Source: Bradyrhizobium roseum
Lineage (GTDB): Bacteria; Pseudomonadota; Alphaproteobacteria; Rhizobiales; Xanthobacteraceae
NCBI RefSeq assembly: GCF_030413175.1
Contig: NZ_CP129212.1
Location: 3,348,001-3,412,000, forward strand
Direction: 5' to 3'
Length of the DNA stretch: 64,000 nt
Part shown: piece by piece, positions 21,436 through 28,818 of the stretch
How the letters are laid out: every line of letters starts with the position of its first letter
How positions within the stretch are numbered: the stretch's first letter is position 1
Notes under the pieces: generated by a model
What the model saw: the letters and a program-made list of their open reading frames with translations, nothing else
What the model was told of the DNA's origin: nothing
Database searches by the model: none
Translations under genes and position numbers: made by a program

Positions 21436-21654
21436 GTGATGCGCGAACTTGATCCCTATTTAACGCCGGCCCGAGCCGGATTGATCACGATTGCGGCCTT
21501 CGTATTCGTGGTGATCTTCGCGCGCGTCGTCACGATGTCCGATCAACAGGCTGAAGTCCGCGCGCGAACTGCGGAAGCCCCGCCCGCTGAAAGCGCTGAG
21601 CCGATCACGCAGGGCATCGGCGGCATCAAGGGCCTGCGCGGTACGTTGCCTTGA
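21436..21654 (+). CDS. Small single-pass membrane protein, hypothetical
   Basis: 72 aa from GTG (or 71 from the adjacent ATG). One hydrophobic helix (ARAGLITIAAFVFVVIFARVV) is followed by a polar Ala/Glu-rich tail ending GIGGIKGLRGTLP. There are no functional motifs. It lies alone between the methyltransferase gene and the convergent pepT. Confidence 0.5.
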   Translation: MMRELDPYLTPARAGLITIAAFVFVVIFARVVTMSDQQAEVRARTAEAPPAESAEPITQGIGGIKGLRGTLP

Positions 21655-21700
21655 GGTCCTTTGCAGCGGACGGCCAAGGCTAAGCGCCGCGAGCGGGTGG

Positions 21701-22993
21701 TTACGCCCGCTCTTCCCATATCATTGCCAAATGTACGATGGTCTCCGCCGCCTTTTCCATGTCCTGCCGGCTGACCCATTCCAGCCGCGAGTGGAAGGCG
21801 TGTTCGCCGGCGAAGATGTTGGGGCACGGCAGGCCCATGAAGGATAGCCGCGAGCCGTCGGTGCCGCCGCGGATCGAGCTGCGCACCGGTGTCAGACCGG
21901 CGCGGCGGATCGCCTCCATGGCGTAGTCGATGGTCTCGGGATGGCGGTCGATCACCTGCTTCATGTTGCGGTATTGCTGCTTGACCTCCATCCGGTAGGT
22001 CGAATGCGGATAGTCCTTCATCACCTCTTTGACGATGCCTTCCAGCAGGGCTTCCTTTTCTTGCAGGCCCTCGTCGGTGAAGTCGCGCACGATGAAGCCG
22101 ATGGTCGCCTTCTCGAGCGCGCCCGAGATACCGATCGGATGCAAAAAGCCTTCCTTGCCCTCGGTGGTCTCCGGCGAACAGGTGTTCTTTGGCAGGCGAT
22201 CGATGATGGCGGCCGCGATCTTGATGGCGTGCTCCATCTTGCCCTTGGCGAAACCGGGATGGGTGGAGACGCCCTCGATGGTGATGGTGGCGCCGTCGGC
22301 CGAAAAGGTCTCGTCCTCGATATGGCCGGCGCTTTCGCCGTCCATCGTATAGGCGAAGTCGGCGCCGAGTTTCTTCAAATCGACCTTGTCGACGCCGCGG
22401 CCGATTTCCTCGTCGGGCGTGAACAGGATCTTGATGGCGCCGTGCTTGATCTGCGGGTTCTGGACCAGGAATCGCGCCGCATCCATGATCTCGGCGAGGC
22501 CGGCCTTGTTGTCGGCGCCCAATAGGGTGGTGCCGTCGGTCGTGATGATGTCATGGCCGATCTGGTCGGCGAGCGCGGGATGATCGGCGGCGCGGATCAC
22601 CGGCGCCTCGATGCGCCCGCCCTGGATCCCGGTCATCGGCGCACGATCAGGCAGCAGCACGATGTCGCCGCCCTGGTAGTTCTTCACGATCTGCGGCTTG
22701 ACGTTGGCGCCGGTACAGTCGGGCGAGGTGTCCATGTGCGAGCAGAAGCAGATCACCGGCACTGTCTTGTCGGTATTGGCCGGGATCGTCGCATAGACGT
22801 AGCCGTGCTCGTCGAGATGGGCGTCGGCCAGCCCCAGTTCCTGCAACTCGGACGCCAGCAGGCGGCCCAGGTCCTTCTGCTTCTCCGTGGAGGGGCAGGT
22901 CGGCGAAGCCGGGTCGGACTGGGTGTCGATCACGACATAGCGCAGGAAGCGTTCGGTGACATCGTGGGTGAAGGCGAGGGACGAAGCCGGCAT
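21701..22993 (-). CDS. pepT: Peptidase T (tripeptidase, M20 family)
   Basis: 430 aa zinc aminotripeptidase that releases the N-terminal residue from tripeptides in the cytosol. The M20 metal site is complete: His and Asp of CSHMDTSPD, bridging Asp of TLLGADNKAG, general base Glu pair in TPDEEIGRGVD, Asp of YTMDGE and His of FAGEHAFHSRLEWVS. RGGTDGSRLSFMGLPCPN is the PepT signature. Length matches the family. The ATG at 22999 two codons earlier is equally possible. Confidence 0.95.
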   Translation of the reverse strand: MPASSLAFTHDVTERFLRYVVIDTQSDPASPTCPSTEKQKDLGRLLASELQELGLADAHLDEHGYVYATIPANTDKTVPVICFCSHMDTSPDCTGANVKPQIVKNYQGGDIVLLPDRAPMTGIQGGRIEAPVIRAADHPALADQIGHDIITTDGTTLLGADNKAGLAEIMDAARFLVQNPQIKHGAIKILFTPDEEIGRGVDKVDLKKLGADFAYTMDGESAGHIEDETFSADGATITIEGVSTHPGFAKGKMEHAIKIAAAIIDRLPKNTCSPETTEGKEGFLHPIGISGALEKATIGFIVRDFTDEGLQEKEALLEGIVKEVMKDYPHSTYRMEVKQQYRNMKQVIDRHPETIDYAMEAIRRAGLTPVRSSIRGGTDGSRLSFMGLPCPNIFAGEHAFHSRLEWVSRQDMEKAAETIVHLAMIWEERA

Positions 22994-23092
22994 GACCATC
23001 CAAGAGCTATGGCAAGGGAAGCGCTCTATACCAGAAAAACGCCATCCCGGCGCGCGGCCGGAATGGCGCTTCGGGTCACGGATGTCGCAGGG

Positions 23093-23392
23093 TTACACGG
23101 CTTCCTTGAGTTCCTTGGCGGCGCGGAACGCGACCTTCTTGCTGGCCTTGATCTGGATCGGCTCGCCGGTGGCGGGGTTGCGGCCGACGCGGGCGGCGCG
23201 CTTGCGGACCTGGAGGATGCCGAGCCCGACGATACGGACCCGCTCGCCCTTCTTCAGGTGTTTTGCGATCCGGTCCACCATGCCGGTCAGGATCGCCTCG
23301 GCGGCCTTCTTGGAGAGTTCATGTTCCTCGGCCAGCGCCGCTGCCAGATGTTTCAAGGTGATGGTGGCTGGAGCCGCTGCTTTTTTTGCCAT
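23093..23392 (-). CDS. HU-family DNA-binding protein
   Basis: 99 aa. The HU/IHF fold is clear: KKAAEAILTGMVDRIAKHLKKGERVRIVGLGILQVRKRAARVGRNPATGEPIQIKASKKVAFRA, with the DNA-intercalating NPATGE arm tip. The N terminus is slightly longer and more Ala/Lys-rich (MAKKAAAPATITLKHLAA) than E. coli HU. It bends and compacts DNA. AGAGGG lies 9 bases before the ATG. The nearness of a nucleoid protein to the prophage attachment tRNA is probably incidental. Confidence 0.92.
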   Translation of the reverse strand: MAKKAAAPATITLKHLAAALAEEHELSKKAAEAILTGMVDRIAKHLKKGERVRIVGLGILQVRKRAARVGRNPATGEPIQIKASKKVAFRAAKELKEAV

Positions 23393-23717
23393 GTCTGGCC
23401 CTCTGATTGATGGGTGGGGTGGCCTGGCCGCGCCCGTGAATGGCGGTCCGTGCCAGGAAATGCCTTGCGTGATGATGTGAAACCCTGCGGCTCCCGGCAA
23501 CCGGCGCAAGGAGGGTTTCAGGAAACCCGAGCGTAGCAGGCCTTAGACGATTCGGACGATTGCTGCCTACGCCGTTTTGCCGCCAAAACCGGCCATAATC
23601 TGCTGCGGAATCGCGGAAATGCCTGCCCGAGAGGAGGATTCGCAACCTCCTTGACTAAGCGGGGACGGCCCTTTATGCCCTCGGTTCTGCGCGGATCGAT
23701 ATCCGATTTCGGCATCC

Positions 23718-23794
23718 GCGGGAGTAGCTCAGTTGGTTAGAGCGCCGCCCTGTCACGGCGGAGGCCGCGGGTTCGAGTCCCGTCTCTCGCGCCA
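23718..23794 (+). tRNA. tRNA-Asp (anticodon GUC), prophage attachment gene
   Basis: 77 bases with CCA. The acceptor GCGGGAG/CTCTCGC contains one G-T pair, the anticodon arm CCGCC/GGCGG encloses CTGTCAC (anticodon GTC), and the T loop is TTCGAGT. The integrase gene begins (by its 3' end) 72 bases past the CCA, so the 3' half of this tRNA is the expected attL core; the tRNA stays intact at this junction. Confidence 0.97.
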
Positions 23795-23866
23795 TTCTTT
23801 TCAATGGCTTAGCCGAAAAACCCCGGCCATTTTCCGACTCCCTGAAGGGCCACTTTCCGACTCTTT

Positions 23867-25234
23867 TCACGTCTTTGGCCCCTTTGTGTTCGCGGCCGCC
23901 GCCCGCATCACCTTGCGGCCGCGCTCGCGCGCCTCGTCGGCGAGATTCACGACGGCCGCCTGGTTCGGCAGGTAGGTCGCCTGCAGGCGCTTGTTGGTGT
24001 CGATGCTGTTGGCCATCTTGCCGGCCAGCGCCGCCGGATCGACCTGGCCGGCGATCGCCTCGATCGCGCCCGATCGGCGGAAATCCATGATCTTCCGCGT
24101 GTCCGGGAATTTCGATTTCAGCTTGAGCAGCTCGACATCGGTCTTCCCGGCGGCGAGGTCCGGTCTGGTGACCTTCACCAGGCCGAGCCAGACGCGGTCG
24201 GCCGCCAACACCATCCGGAAGTCCTTCGACAGAGTGTCCTTCGAGTAGGGCGCCGGCGCCCGCGGCCGGCCACCCTTCGGACCAGGTGCGGCGCCCCGGG
24301 TGCGGAAGATCGGGCTCTCGGGATGCAGGGTGGCGCCCAGGCCCCCGATATAGGCCTTGAGCAGCGCCTGGGTTTCGGCGCTGAGCGTGCCGATCGCCGC
24401 CTTGCCGGTCTTGGCGCGGTCGACCTGGAATTGCCCCTCCGGCCCGTCCCCGCTGAGCTGGGACAGGGTCAGCGTGCGAACGTCGACCGGCGACAGCATG
24501 GTGTCCCAGGCGACGGCGAGGGCCGCCTGCAGGCCCTTGAAGCCAAGCTCGCCGGCGCCGTCGATGACAATCCGCGCCTCGTCGTAGAGCCAGATCGCGT
24601 TGCGCGCCTTCGGGGTCTTGCGGCGGATGCCGAGCGAGGGATCGTCGCCCAGGCAATAGCGTGTATCGTCGGCGCGATTGATCGTCTTCAGCTTGGCCCA
24701 GATCGCGCGCCAGTACTTCATGGCGATGTAGGCCTCGCCGACGCCGTGTTTCTCCAGGATGCCCTGGACGGCATCGTCTCTGGGATCGCCGTGGTACCAG
24801 AGATCGATGTGCTCGAGCGCGACGGTGCGCGGGTTGACGTCGCCGAACGTCGGCTCGATGTACTTCCAGCCGCGCAGCCAGCCTTCCTTGGTGCGCGGCT
24901 TCATCTGCTTCCACTCGCCGGTGGCGCGGAATTTCGCAAAACCCTCGCCGAGGCTGTCGGAGGGATAGATGCGGTCGGTCGAATCGGGAGCCATGCCGGC
25001 GCGGTGCGCCTTGCGGGCCTCGTCCCATTTCCTGTTCCAGCTCTCGGCGACCGCCCAGGCGAGCGGGCCGTCGACGCCGCAATCCACGTGCTTGAAACCG
25101 AGTTTGGCCATCAATGTCGGCTCGAAAACGCCCGTGAGCTTGTTCGGCCGCGCGAGGCACGGCGCCCAGTAACCGCGCGCGGGACGATCCTTGAACTTTC
25201 GCCGCACGTAGTAGCGAATCGTCACGTCACCCAC
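23867..25234 (-). CDS. int: Tyrosine-recombinase integrase of the prophage
   Basis: 455 aa, GTG start with GGGGGT upstream. The catalytic C-terminal domain shows Arg253 (LSPVDVRTLTLSQL), Lys in DRAKTGK (275/278), Arg386/387 in DFRRSGAIEA and the probable nucleophile Tyr421 in LQATYLPNQ. The His that normally opens box II (HxxR) is Met383 here. The N-terminal 200 residues include the arm/core-binding region. It would integrate the phage at the 3' end of tRNA-Asp, which it adjoins. It is the last gene of the leftward early operon and overlaps the excisionase gene by 8 bases. Confidence 0.9.
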   Translation of the reverse strand: MGDVTIRYYVRRKFKDRPARGYWAPCLARPNKLTGVFEPTLMAKLGFKHVDCGVDGPLAWAVAESWNRKWDEARKAHRAGMAPDSTDRIYPSDSLGEGFAKFRATGEWKQMKPRTKEGWLRGWKYIEPTFGDVNPRTVALEHIDLWYHGDPRDDAVQGILEKHGVGEAYIAMKYWRAIWAKLKTINRADDTRYCLGDDPSLGIRRKTPKARNAIWLYDEARIVIDGAGELGFKGLQAALAVAWDTMLSPVDVRTLTLSQLSGDGPEGQFQVDRAKTGKAAIGTLSAETQALLKAYIGGLGATLHPESPIFRTRGAAPGPKGGRPRAPAPYSKDTLSKDFRMVLAADRVWLGLVKVTRPDLAAGKTDVELLKLKSKFPDTRKIMDFRRSGAIEAIAGQVDPAALAGKMANSIDTNKRLQATYLPNQAAVVNLADEARERGRKVMRAAAANTKGPKT

Positions 25235-25517
25235 TCCGGACCCCCGTCATCCGCGCGCGCACAACATCGGAAGCGTTGCGCGCGGTGGTGACGGGAGTCA
25301 AACGGTCGGCAAACAGGTGTGGAAAACGCGACCGCCGCCAGGCGTTGATCGCGTCCATGTCGAAGTTGCCAGTCGTCTGGTCCGGCGGCGGAAATCCGCG
25401 CGAGATCAGTTCGGGCAGCTTCTTCTGAAAATCTTCGAGGGAGAGCCACAGCACTCGCGCGGCGGCAGCCGGCGGACAATCGCCGGAGCCAGGCGCCAGC
25501 TTGTAGCGCATGCTCAT
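25227..25517 (-). CDS. xis: Excisionase-like winged-helix DNA-binding protein
   Basis: 96 aa. AAARVLWLSLEDFQKKLPELISRG followed by FDMDAINAWRRSRF is the pattern of AlpA/Xis-type small HTH proteins (helix-turn-helix, wing, then D-x-x-x-I-x-x-W). It would bend attachment-site DNA and direct the integrase to excision. Its ATG overlaps the upstream stop (ATGA) and its own stop lies within int. The assignment rests on fold pattern and on its place next to int. Confidence 0.65.
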   Translation of the reverse strand: MSMRYKLAPGSGDCPPAAAARVLWLSLEDFQKKLPELISRGFPPPDQTTGNFDMDAINAWRRSRFPHLFADRLTPVTTARNASDVVRARMTGVRSG

Positions 25518-25744
25518 GTCGCGTCGGCCTCCGCCCTTGAGATGACGTCGAACCAGTGCGCCTCGATCGCGTCGTCCTGGGCGACGCAGCCGGCGCCGGT
25601 GGCTTTGGCGCAGGCCGCCCAGCCGCATTCGCAGGTCGCGACGTTGACGGCGTCGCCGTCAAACCATTCGCGGGTCATCCTGACGAGATGGCCGGGCCAG
25701 ACGGCGGGATGTTTCCAGGGTTCGGCTTTGCGCGCCTTGTTCAT
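25514..25744 (-). CDS. Hypothetical small early phage protein
   Basis: 76 aa, mixed charge, with four Cys in a cluster (CECGWAAC, then GAGC) that could bind metal, between two Trp-rich ends (EPWKHPAVWPG; EAHWFDVIS). No function is recognised. ATGA overlaps at both ends show it is translated with its neighbours in the early operon. Confidence 0.65.
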   Translation of the reverse strand: MNKARKAEPWKHPAVWPGHLVRMTREWFDGDAVNVATCECGWAACAKATGAGCVAQDDAIEAHWFDVISRAEADAT

Positions 25745-26004
25745 GCCGCCTCGCTTCCGCCCACGACGGACAGCGCCGGCGCATTGAGCAACGCGAGCAG
25801 CTCGCGGCAGCCGAACACTTCGATGCCGTCGACGAAGAACCGCTTGGCGGGCTCCACCTTGGAGCCGCGCCGGCGCGGCATGGCGACGAAGCAGGTCAGC
25901 CGCGGATAGGCGTCGTTGCGGTAGTGGTCCTGGTAGCTGTCGCTCAGATCCAAGTGCATCGTGAAATGCATTTTGGAGTTCTTGAGATCCTCGCGCGTGA
26001 TCAC
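25741..26004 (-). CDS. Hypothetical small early phage protein
   Basis: 87 aa. An N-terminal beta-rich segment (KMHFTMHLDLSD, RLTCFVAMPRRR) and a VDGIEVFGCRELLALLN region, with no recognised family. It is linked to both neighbours by 4-base ATGA overlaps. Confidence 0.65.
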   Translation of the reverse strand: MITREDLKNSKMHFTMHLDLSDSYQDHYRNDAYPRLTCFVAMPRRRGSKVEPAKRFFVDGIEVFGCRELLALLNAPALSVVGGSEAA

Positions 26005-26225
26005 GTCGCGTCTCCCTTGCCCAGCCGATCGCGCTGCAGCTTGAGCTGCTCGAGCAGCTGCTCGGCGCTCCGGATGCCGGCGTCGAGATAGCGGCCGCGC
26101 TCGTCGTAGGACGTCGTCGCGAGCGAGGCCTTGACCACGCTGCGCGTGATCAGCGGCGTGATGGTCATGCAGGCGTTGACGGCTTCCGCCAGCGGGATGC
26201 GCGGGTTGATCTTGGCGCCGATCAT
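26001..26225 (-). CDS. Hypothetical small helical early phage protein
   Basis: 74 aa from MIGAKINPRIPLAE; predominantly helical with an amphipathic C terminus (AEQLLEQLKLQRDRLGKGDAT). The start is set by the 4-base overlap with the upstream stop; a longer in-frame reading to 26630 runs antisense-like through the upstream genes and is rejected. Function is unknown. Confidence 0.6.
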   Translation of the reverse strand: MIGAKINPRIPLAEAVNACMTITPLITRSVVKASLATTSYDERGRYLDAGIRSAEQLLEQLKLQRDRLGKGDAT

Positions 26226-26440
26226 GCGACCTCCTGCGCGACGAAGGGCAGGCGGCAGGCCTCGCAATAGCCGCTGGTGCGGTTGAGCCAGGTCAGCTGG
26301 TGCTCGCCGTCGACGGCCGCCTCGCACAGCTTGCCGTTCTGGATGCAGGCCGAGCAGACCGGCGGGTTGGTGCTGACCCAGCTGCAGCCGCCGCGGCAGG
26401 CGCGATCGTCGGTGCAGCCACAACCGATGCAACGCATCAT
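26222..26440 (-). CDS. Small Cys-rich, probable zinc-binding early protein
   Basis: 72 aa with ten Cys arranged as two clusters (CIGCGCTDDRACRGGC then CSAC) plus a C-terminal CEAC, typical of a zinc-ribbon type fold. Its role in the phage is unknown; such proteins often bind nucleic acid or host proteins. ATGA overlaps link it to the genes on both sides. Confidence 0.65.
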   Translation of the reverse strand: MMRCIGCGCTDDRACRGGCSWVSTNPPVCSACIQNGKLCEAAVDGEHQLTWLNRTSGYCEACRLPFVAQEVA

Positions 26441-26694
26441 TCGCCTCCCGTGCGGTCGAGTACCCCTTGGCGATGGCCGTCCATGTAGGACAGCGGGTCG
26501 ATATCGCGATCGCCGCGCTGCAGCAGATCTTCCGGGCGTAACCGCCACGGCTTGCCGGCCAATGCGTCGGCGTGACCGAGCTCCCACGCCGGCAGATCGA
26601 AAATGAGGGAGCGGGAGGCGGATTCGACACCGCGTCTCCGGGGAGGGAACCCCCGGCGCTCTCGTTGAGCTATGCCCGCATAAGCGAATTTCAT
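26437..26694 (-). CDS. Hypothetical early protein whose N terminus is encoded by a tRNA-like sequence
   Basis: 85 aa if started at 26694, where GAGGGC precedes the ATG. The first 30 or so residues (MKFAYAGIAQRERRGFPPRR...) are basic and uncharacteristic because that DNA is the tRNA-Gly-like element; the conserved-looking part starts at LPAWELGHADALAGKPW and continues to SYMDGHRQGVLDR. No ATG is available nearer to that part, so translation either reads through the tRNA-like DNA or starts at a non-standard codon. Its stop overlaps the next start by ATGA. Function is unknown. Confidence 0.5.
   Translation of the reverse strand: MKFAYAGIAQRERRGFPPRRRGVESASRSLIFDLPAWELGHADALAGKPWRLRPEDLLQRGDRDIDPLSYMDGHRQGVLDRTGGE
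26607..26679 (-). tRNA. Degenerate tRNA-Gly(UCC)-like element
   Basis: 73 bases on the leftward strand beginning GCGGGCATAGCTCAACG, much like bacterial tRNA-Gly. GCGGG pairs with CCCGC before the T discriminator, D stem GCTC/GAGC, anticodon stem CCGGGG/CCCCGG with 7-base loop GTTCCCT (anticodon UCC), and a T arm with GTCGAAT as loop. Defects: two mismatches at the base of the acceptor stem, a 5-base D loop lacking GG, a weak T stem, and CCC instead of CCA. It could be a decayed or unusual phage tRNA. It overlaps the 5' end of a small gene. Confidence 0.5.
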
Positions 26695-26704
26695 GATGCC
26701 CTCG

Positions 26705-26959
26705 TCAGCCGTTGGCCGCGCGGCGCTGCCGCAGGCAGGTTTCGACTTGCTCGATGGCCTTCAAATATTCGTCGCTCGGATCCGCGAGGAATGCCGGCGG
26801 GCCGTCGGCAAGCGCCTCGAGCTCCCGCTGCGCTTCCTCGAAGTCGCGCAGTAAAGCCAACTCGGCATCGAGCTCTGCGCACAGGCCGGCTTCGTCGAGC
26901 ACAAAGCGACGATCCGGATCGGGCTGTTCGACAAACGGGATTAAGGGAAGATCGGCCAT
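26705..26959 (-). CDS. Hypothetical acidic early phage protein
   Basis: 84 aa, acidic and helical (DEAGLCAELDAELALLRDFEEAQRELE-type repeats), ending QRRAANG. GGAGAAGC precedes the ATG. No family is recognised. It lies 10 bases before the ATG of the next gene in the leftward operon. Confidence 0.6.
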   Translation of the reverse strand: MADLPLIPFVEQPDPDRRFVLDEAGLCAELDAELALLRDFEEAQRELEALADGPPAFLADPSDEYLKAIEQVETCLRQRRAANG

Positions 26960-27016
26960 CCGGCTGCTTCTCCAGAAGTGCCGGGCTGCTCGCCGGCGAG
27001 AGACGCAGGGAAACTG

Positions 27017-27322
27017 TCATCGCGGCAACACCCGCACGCCCTTGGGCGGATTGATCCCGATCCATTTGACCCAACGGCAGAGGGCCTCGAGCGCGGCCAA
27101 CTGGCTGTCGGCTTCGGGGATGCCGGGCACGAGCAACTGCACCGTGCCCGGCATCCTTCCGCGCCGCCCGCCGATCACCCGTGCATGACGCGCATTGACG
27201 TCGATGAACTCGCGAAGCTGCTTTTCCGGCCCGCGCGCGAACACGATCGCGCCTTTCGGCACGGCGGTACCGAACTCGATCAGGCCGGACGGGAAGCACC
27301 AGGCGCGAAGCGTTTGCGTCAT
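27017..27322 (-). CDS. Hypothetical early phage protein
   Basis: 101 aa from MTQTLRAWCFPSG. An N-terminal segment with PKGAIVFARGPEKQLREFID and a C-terminal WVKWIGINPPKGVRVLP. No family is recognised. The start is fixed by its overlap with the stop of the 28-aa membrane peptide gene. Confidence 0.6.
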   Translation of the reverse strand: MTQTLRAWCFPSGLIEFGTAVPKGAIVFARGPEKQLREFIDVNARHARVIGGRRGRMPGTVQLLVPGIPEADSQLAALEALCRWVKWIGINPPKGVRVLPR

Positions 27323-27405
27323 AGCGGCCTCCACAGCGCCGCGGCGAACATCGCCGCCACGAAGAAGCCGAGGACGATCGCGCCGATGGTGTCGGTGTCG
27401 ATCAT
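27319..27405 (-). CDS. 28-aa single-span membrane micro-protein
   Basis: A 28-residue reading frame beginning MIDTDTIGAIVLGFF, followed by an Ala-rich hydrophobic run and ending in a Trp-Arg-Pro-Leu tail: one transmembrane helix with almost nothing else. ATGA overlaps with both neighbours (stop of the upstream gene over its ATG, its stop over the next ATG) fill the gap between two convincing genes exactly, which is the main evidence that it is translated. The role is unknown; a host-membrane modulator is possible. Confidence 0.55.
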   Translation of the reverse strand: MIDTDTIGAIVLGFFVAAMFAAALWRPL

Positions 27406-27725
27406 CCGCGCACCGCCTTTCGCGACGGCCGCCGCGGCTGCCGGCGCCAGCGCAGCACGATCGCCTCGAAATCAGGGCCGACGCCCAGGCCGTCGGGATA
27501 GCAGTGGCTTTTGGCGATGTAGGCAAACACCACCATCATGTCGTCGCAGATCGCCTGATCCACGTTCCAGAGATCGGTGAGATGGAAGCCGCCGTCGCGA
27601 GAGGGATTCCACCAGGCGAGCAGGAAATCGGCTACCAGCCGGCTCTGGCCGGTGTCCCCATGCGCGATCTTGACGAGTCGTTCGAGCGCGTCGCTGACCT
27701 TGAGAAGGTCGACATCGATGATCAT
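27402..27725 (-). CDS. DUF7673-like early phage/plasmid protein
   Basis: 107 aa from MIIDVDLLK. ALERLVKIAHGDTGQSRLVADFLLAWWN and FHLTDLWNVDQAICDDMMVVF resemble a small family seen on plasmids and phages (DUF7673, by recall). No biochemical role is known. Overlaps of 4 bases link it to its neighbours. Confidence 0.65.
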   Translation of the reverse strand: MIIDVDLLKVSDALERLVKIAHGDTGQSRLVADFLLAWWNPSRDGGFHLTDLWNVDQAICDDMMVVFAYIAKSHCYPDGLGVGPDFEAIVLRWRRQPRRPSRKAVRG

Positions 27726-28060
27726 GTGTGCACCTCGATGGCCCCGTCGAAATCCTTGATGGTGAGCGCGACCACGCGGCGGTCGCCGTTGCAGAGCATC
27801 TGCCACTCGACATGCGAGATCGCGGCCTTGTCGGCGTCGATCGCCGCGTCATAGGCGGCGAACGATTTGGCCGCGCTGGCGACGGCGCGGCGCAGGCCGT
27901 CGATCGAGGCCTCGGCGCCGTGCAGATCGCCGCCGCGCAGGATGGCCGCTTCCTCGAGGATCCTGGCGCCGATGCCCATCAGGTCGCAGATCAACAGGAA
28001 TCGCGGCGCGTGTTGCTGCGCCGGCGCGGCCGCGGCTGCCTTTTTCGGGGCGCGGCTCAC
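27722..28060 (-). CDS. Hypothetical early phage protein
   Basis: 112 aa: a basic Ala-rich N terminus, a helical Ala-rich centre (RRAVASAAKSFAAYDAAID) and a beta-rich end (RRVVALTIKDFDGAIEVHT). No recognised family. ATGA overlaps on both sides. Confidence 0.6.
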   Translation of the reverse strand: MSRAPKKAAAAAPAQQHAPRFLLICDLMGIGARILEEAAILRGGDLHGAEASIDGLRRAVASAAKSFAAYDAAIDADKAAISHVEWQMLCNGDRRVVALTIKDFDGAIEVHT

Positions 28061-28500
28061 GGCAACACCTCAATGAAGAGGTAGCGCTTGCGCATGAACG
28101 CGGCGTGCTTCTGCGCGCCGGTCAGCCGCGGCTGCACGCCGTGGCGCATGGTCTTGCTCTGCAGCGAGCGGCGGCCGCCTTGCATCGGCGTGGGCCCGAG
28201 GCCGACGCCCTTGATGCCGACGAACTTCTTGAACGTCTCGCGCGCCTTCGCCGCCGCCGGCGTCACCACCAGGTGGTTGTCGTCCTGGTTGCAGCGGCGG
28301 TGCGCGACGCCGACGGATTTGCCGCCGAACGCGCGCGGCACGGTGATGTGCGCGCGGTCCCAGGCCTGGTCGGGCGTGACCGGCCCATCGCAGTGAACGC
28401 AGATTGGGAATTTGCCGCGCTCGGCCTTGTGGGCGGCGAGGCATTCGAGCTGCCACACCTGCTCGCGCTCGCGGCTTCCGAAACGTGGTCTGTACGCCAT
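28057..28500 (-). CDS. HNH-endonuclease-like protein
   Basis: 147 aa, first gene of the leftward operon. CVHCDGPV followed by AWDRAHITVPRAFGG and VAHRRCNQDDNHLV gives the zinc-binding Cys pairs and the H/N/H-like positions (Asp-Arg-Ala-His, then His-Arg-Arg-Cys-Asn). In many phages HNH proteins assist terminase, but here the gene is 8 kb from the terminase genes, so an early recombination or restriction role is as likely. GAGGGAAACC lies before this ATG, which favours it over the upstream in-frame ATGs. Confidence 0.7.
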   Translation of the reverse strand: MAYRPRFGSREREQVWQLECLAAHKAERGKFPICVHCDGPVTPDQAWDRAHITVPRAFGGKSVGVAHRRCNQDDNHLVVTPAAAKARETFKKFVGIKGVGLGPTPMQGGRRSLQSKTMRHGVQPRLTGAQKHAAFMRKRYLFIEVLP

Positions 28501-28676
28501 GGTTTCCCTCATGAGCGTGATGAAAAAAGCGCGGGCCGGTTTCCGGATGGGGATCTCCCCAGGGCTGAAGTGGGGAGGGACCGGCCCGCGCTGGCACCGG
28601 CAGTTGACGCGCCGGTAAGTCTCGGGAGGGACCGGGTCCAATTCCCGGCCACCCGACTCATCGCCGGGCAAGGGAA

Positions 28677-28705
28677 ACGCTAATCCGCAAAACTCGGATT
28701 TGCAA
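28677..28705 (-). promoter_or_regulatory. Leftward early promoter with operator O1 filling its spacer
   Basis: Leftward -35 TTGCAA (28700-28705), a 17-bp spacer and -10 TAGCGT (28677-28682). The spacer is exactly the inverted repeat ATCCGC-AAAAC-TCGGAT (28683-28699), one of three copies of the same operator. A repressor bound here would block polymerase directly and silence the int/xis operon. Confidence 0.7.
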
Positions 28706-28713
28706 CACAGGAA

Positions 28714-28730
28714 ATCCGAATTTCTCGGAT
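28714..28730. promoter_or_regulatory. Operator O2
   Basis: Perfect inverted repeat ATCCGA-ATTTC-TCGGAT, centred 31 bp (three helical turns) from O1, a spacing that suits cooperative repressor binding on one DNA face. It is not inside a recognisable promoter spacer. Confidence 0.65.
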
Positions 28731-28818
28731 GATGCGTTTTTGTGAATGCGGGCCAGCGGTAATGGGCGCTACCTTAGGGTGTGCGCGGTGCGGTTCAGTG
28801 CGCACTTCGGGGGTGAGT

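Larger units (their letters stand above)
28501..28818. other. Divergent control region of the early operon
   Basis: 318 bases between the HNH gene and the rightward 81-aa gene. It holds the leftward promoter with operator O1, and operator O2. A leader of about 170 bases would precede the HNH gene; within it CCGGG-TCCAATT-CCCGG (28632-28648) resembles an isolated tRNA T arm, but no complete tRNA can be drawn. Confidence 0.6.

Noticed and set aside
26001..26630. 209-codon extension upstream of the 74-aa early protein
   Set aside because: The extension reads through two better-supported genes and a tRNA-like element in another frame; the ATGA overlap fixes the short start.
28624..28650. Second tRNA-like element (CCGGG-TCCAATT-CCCGG like a T arm)
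   Set aside because: No acceptor, D or anticodon arms can be drawn around it on either strand; it is more likely part of the operon leader.
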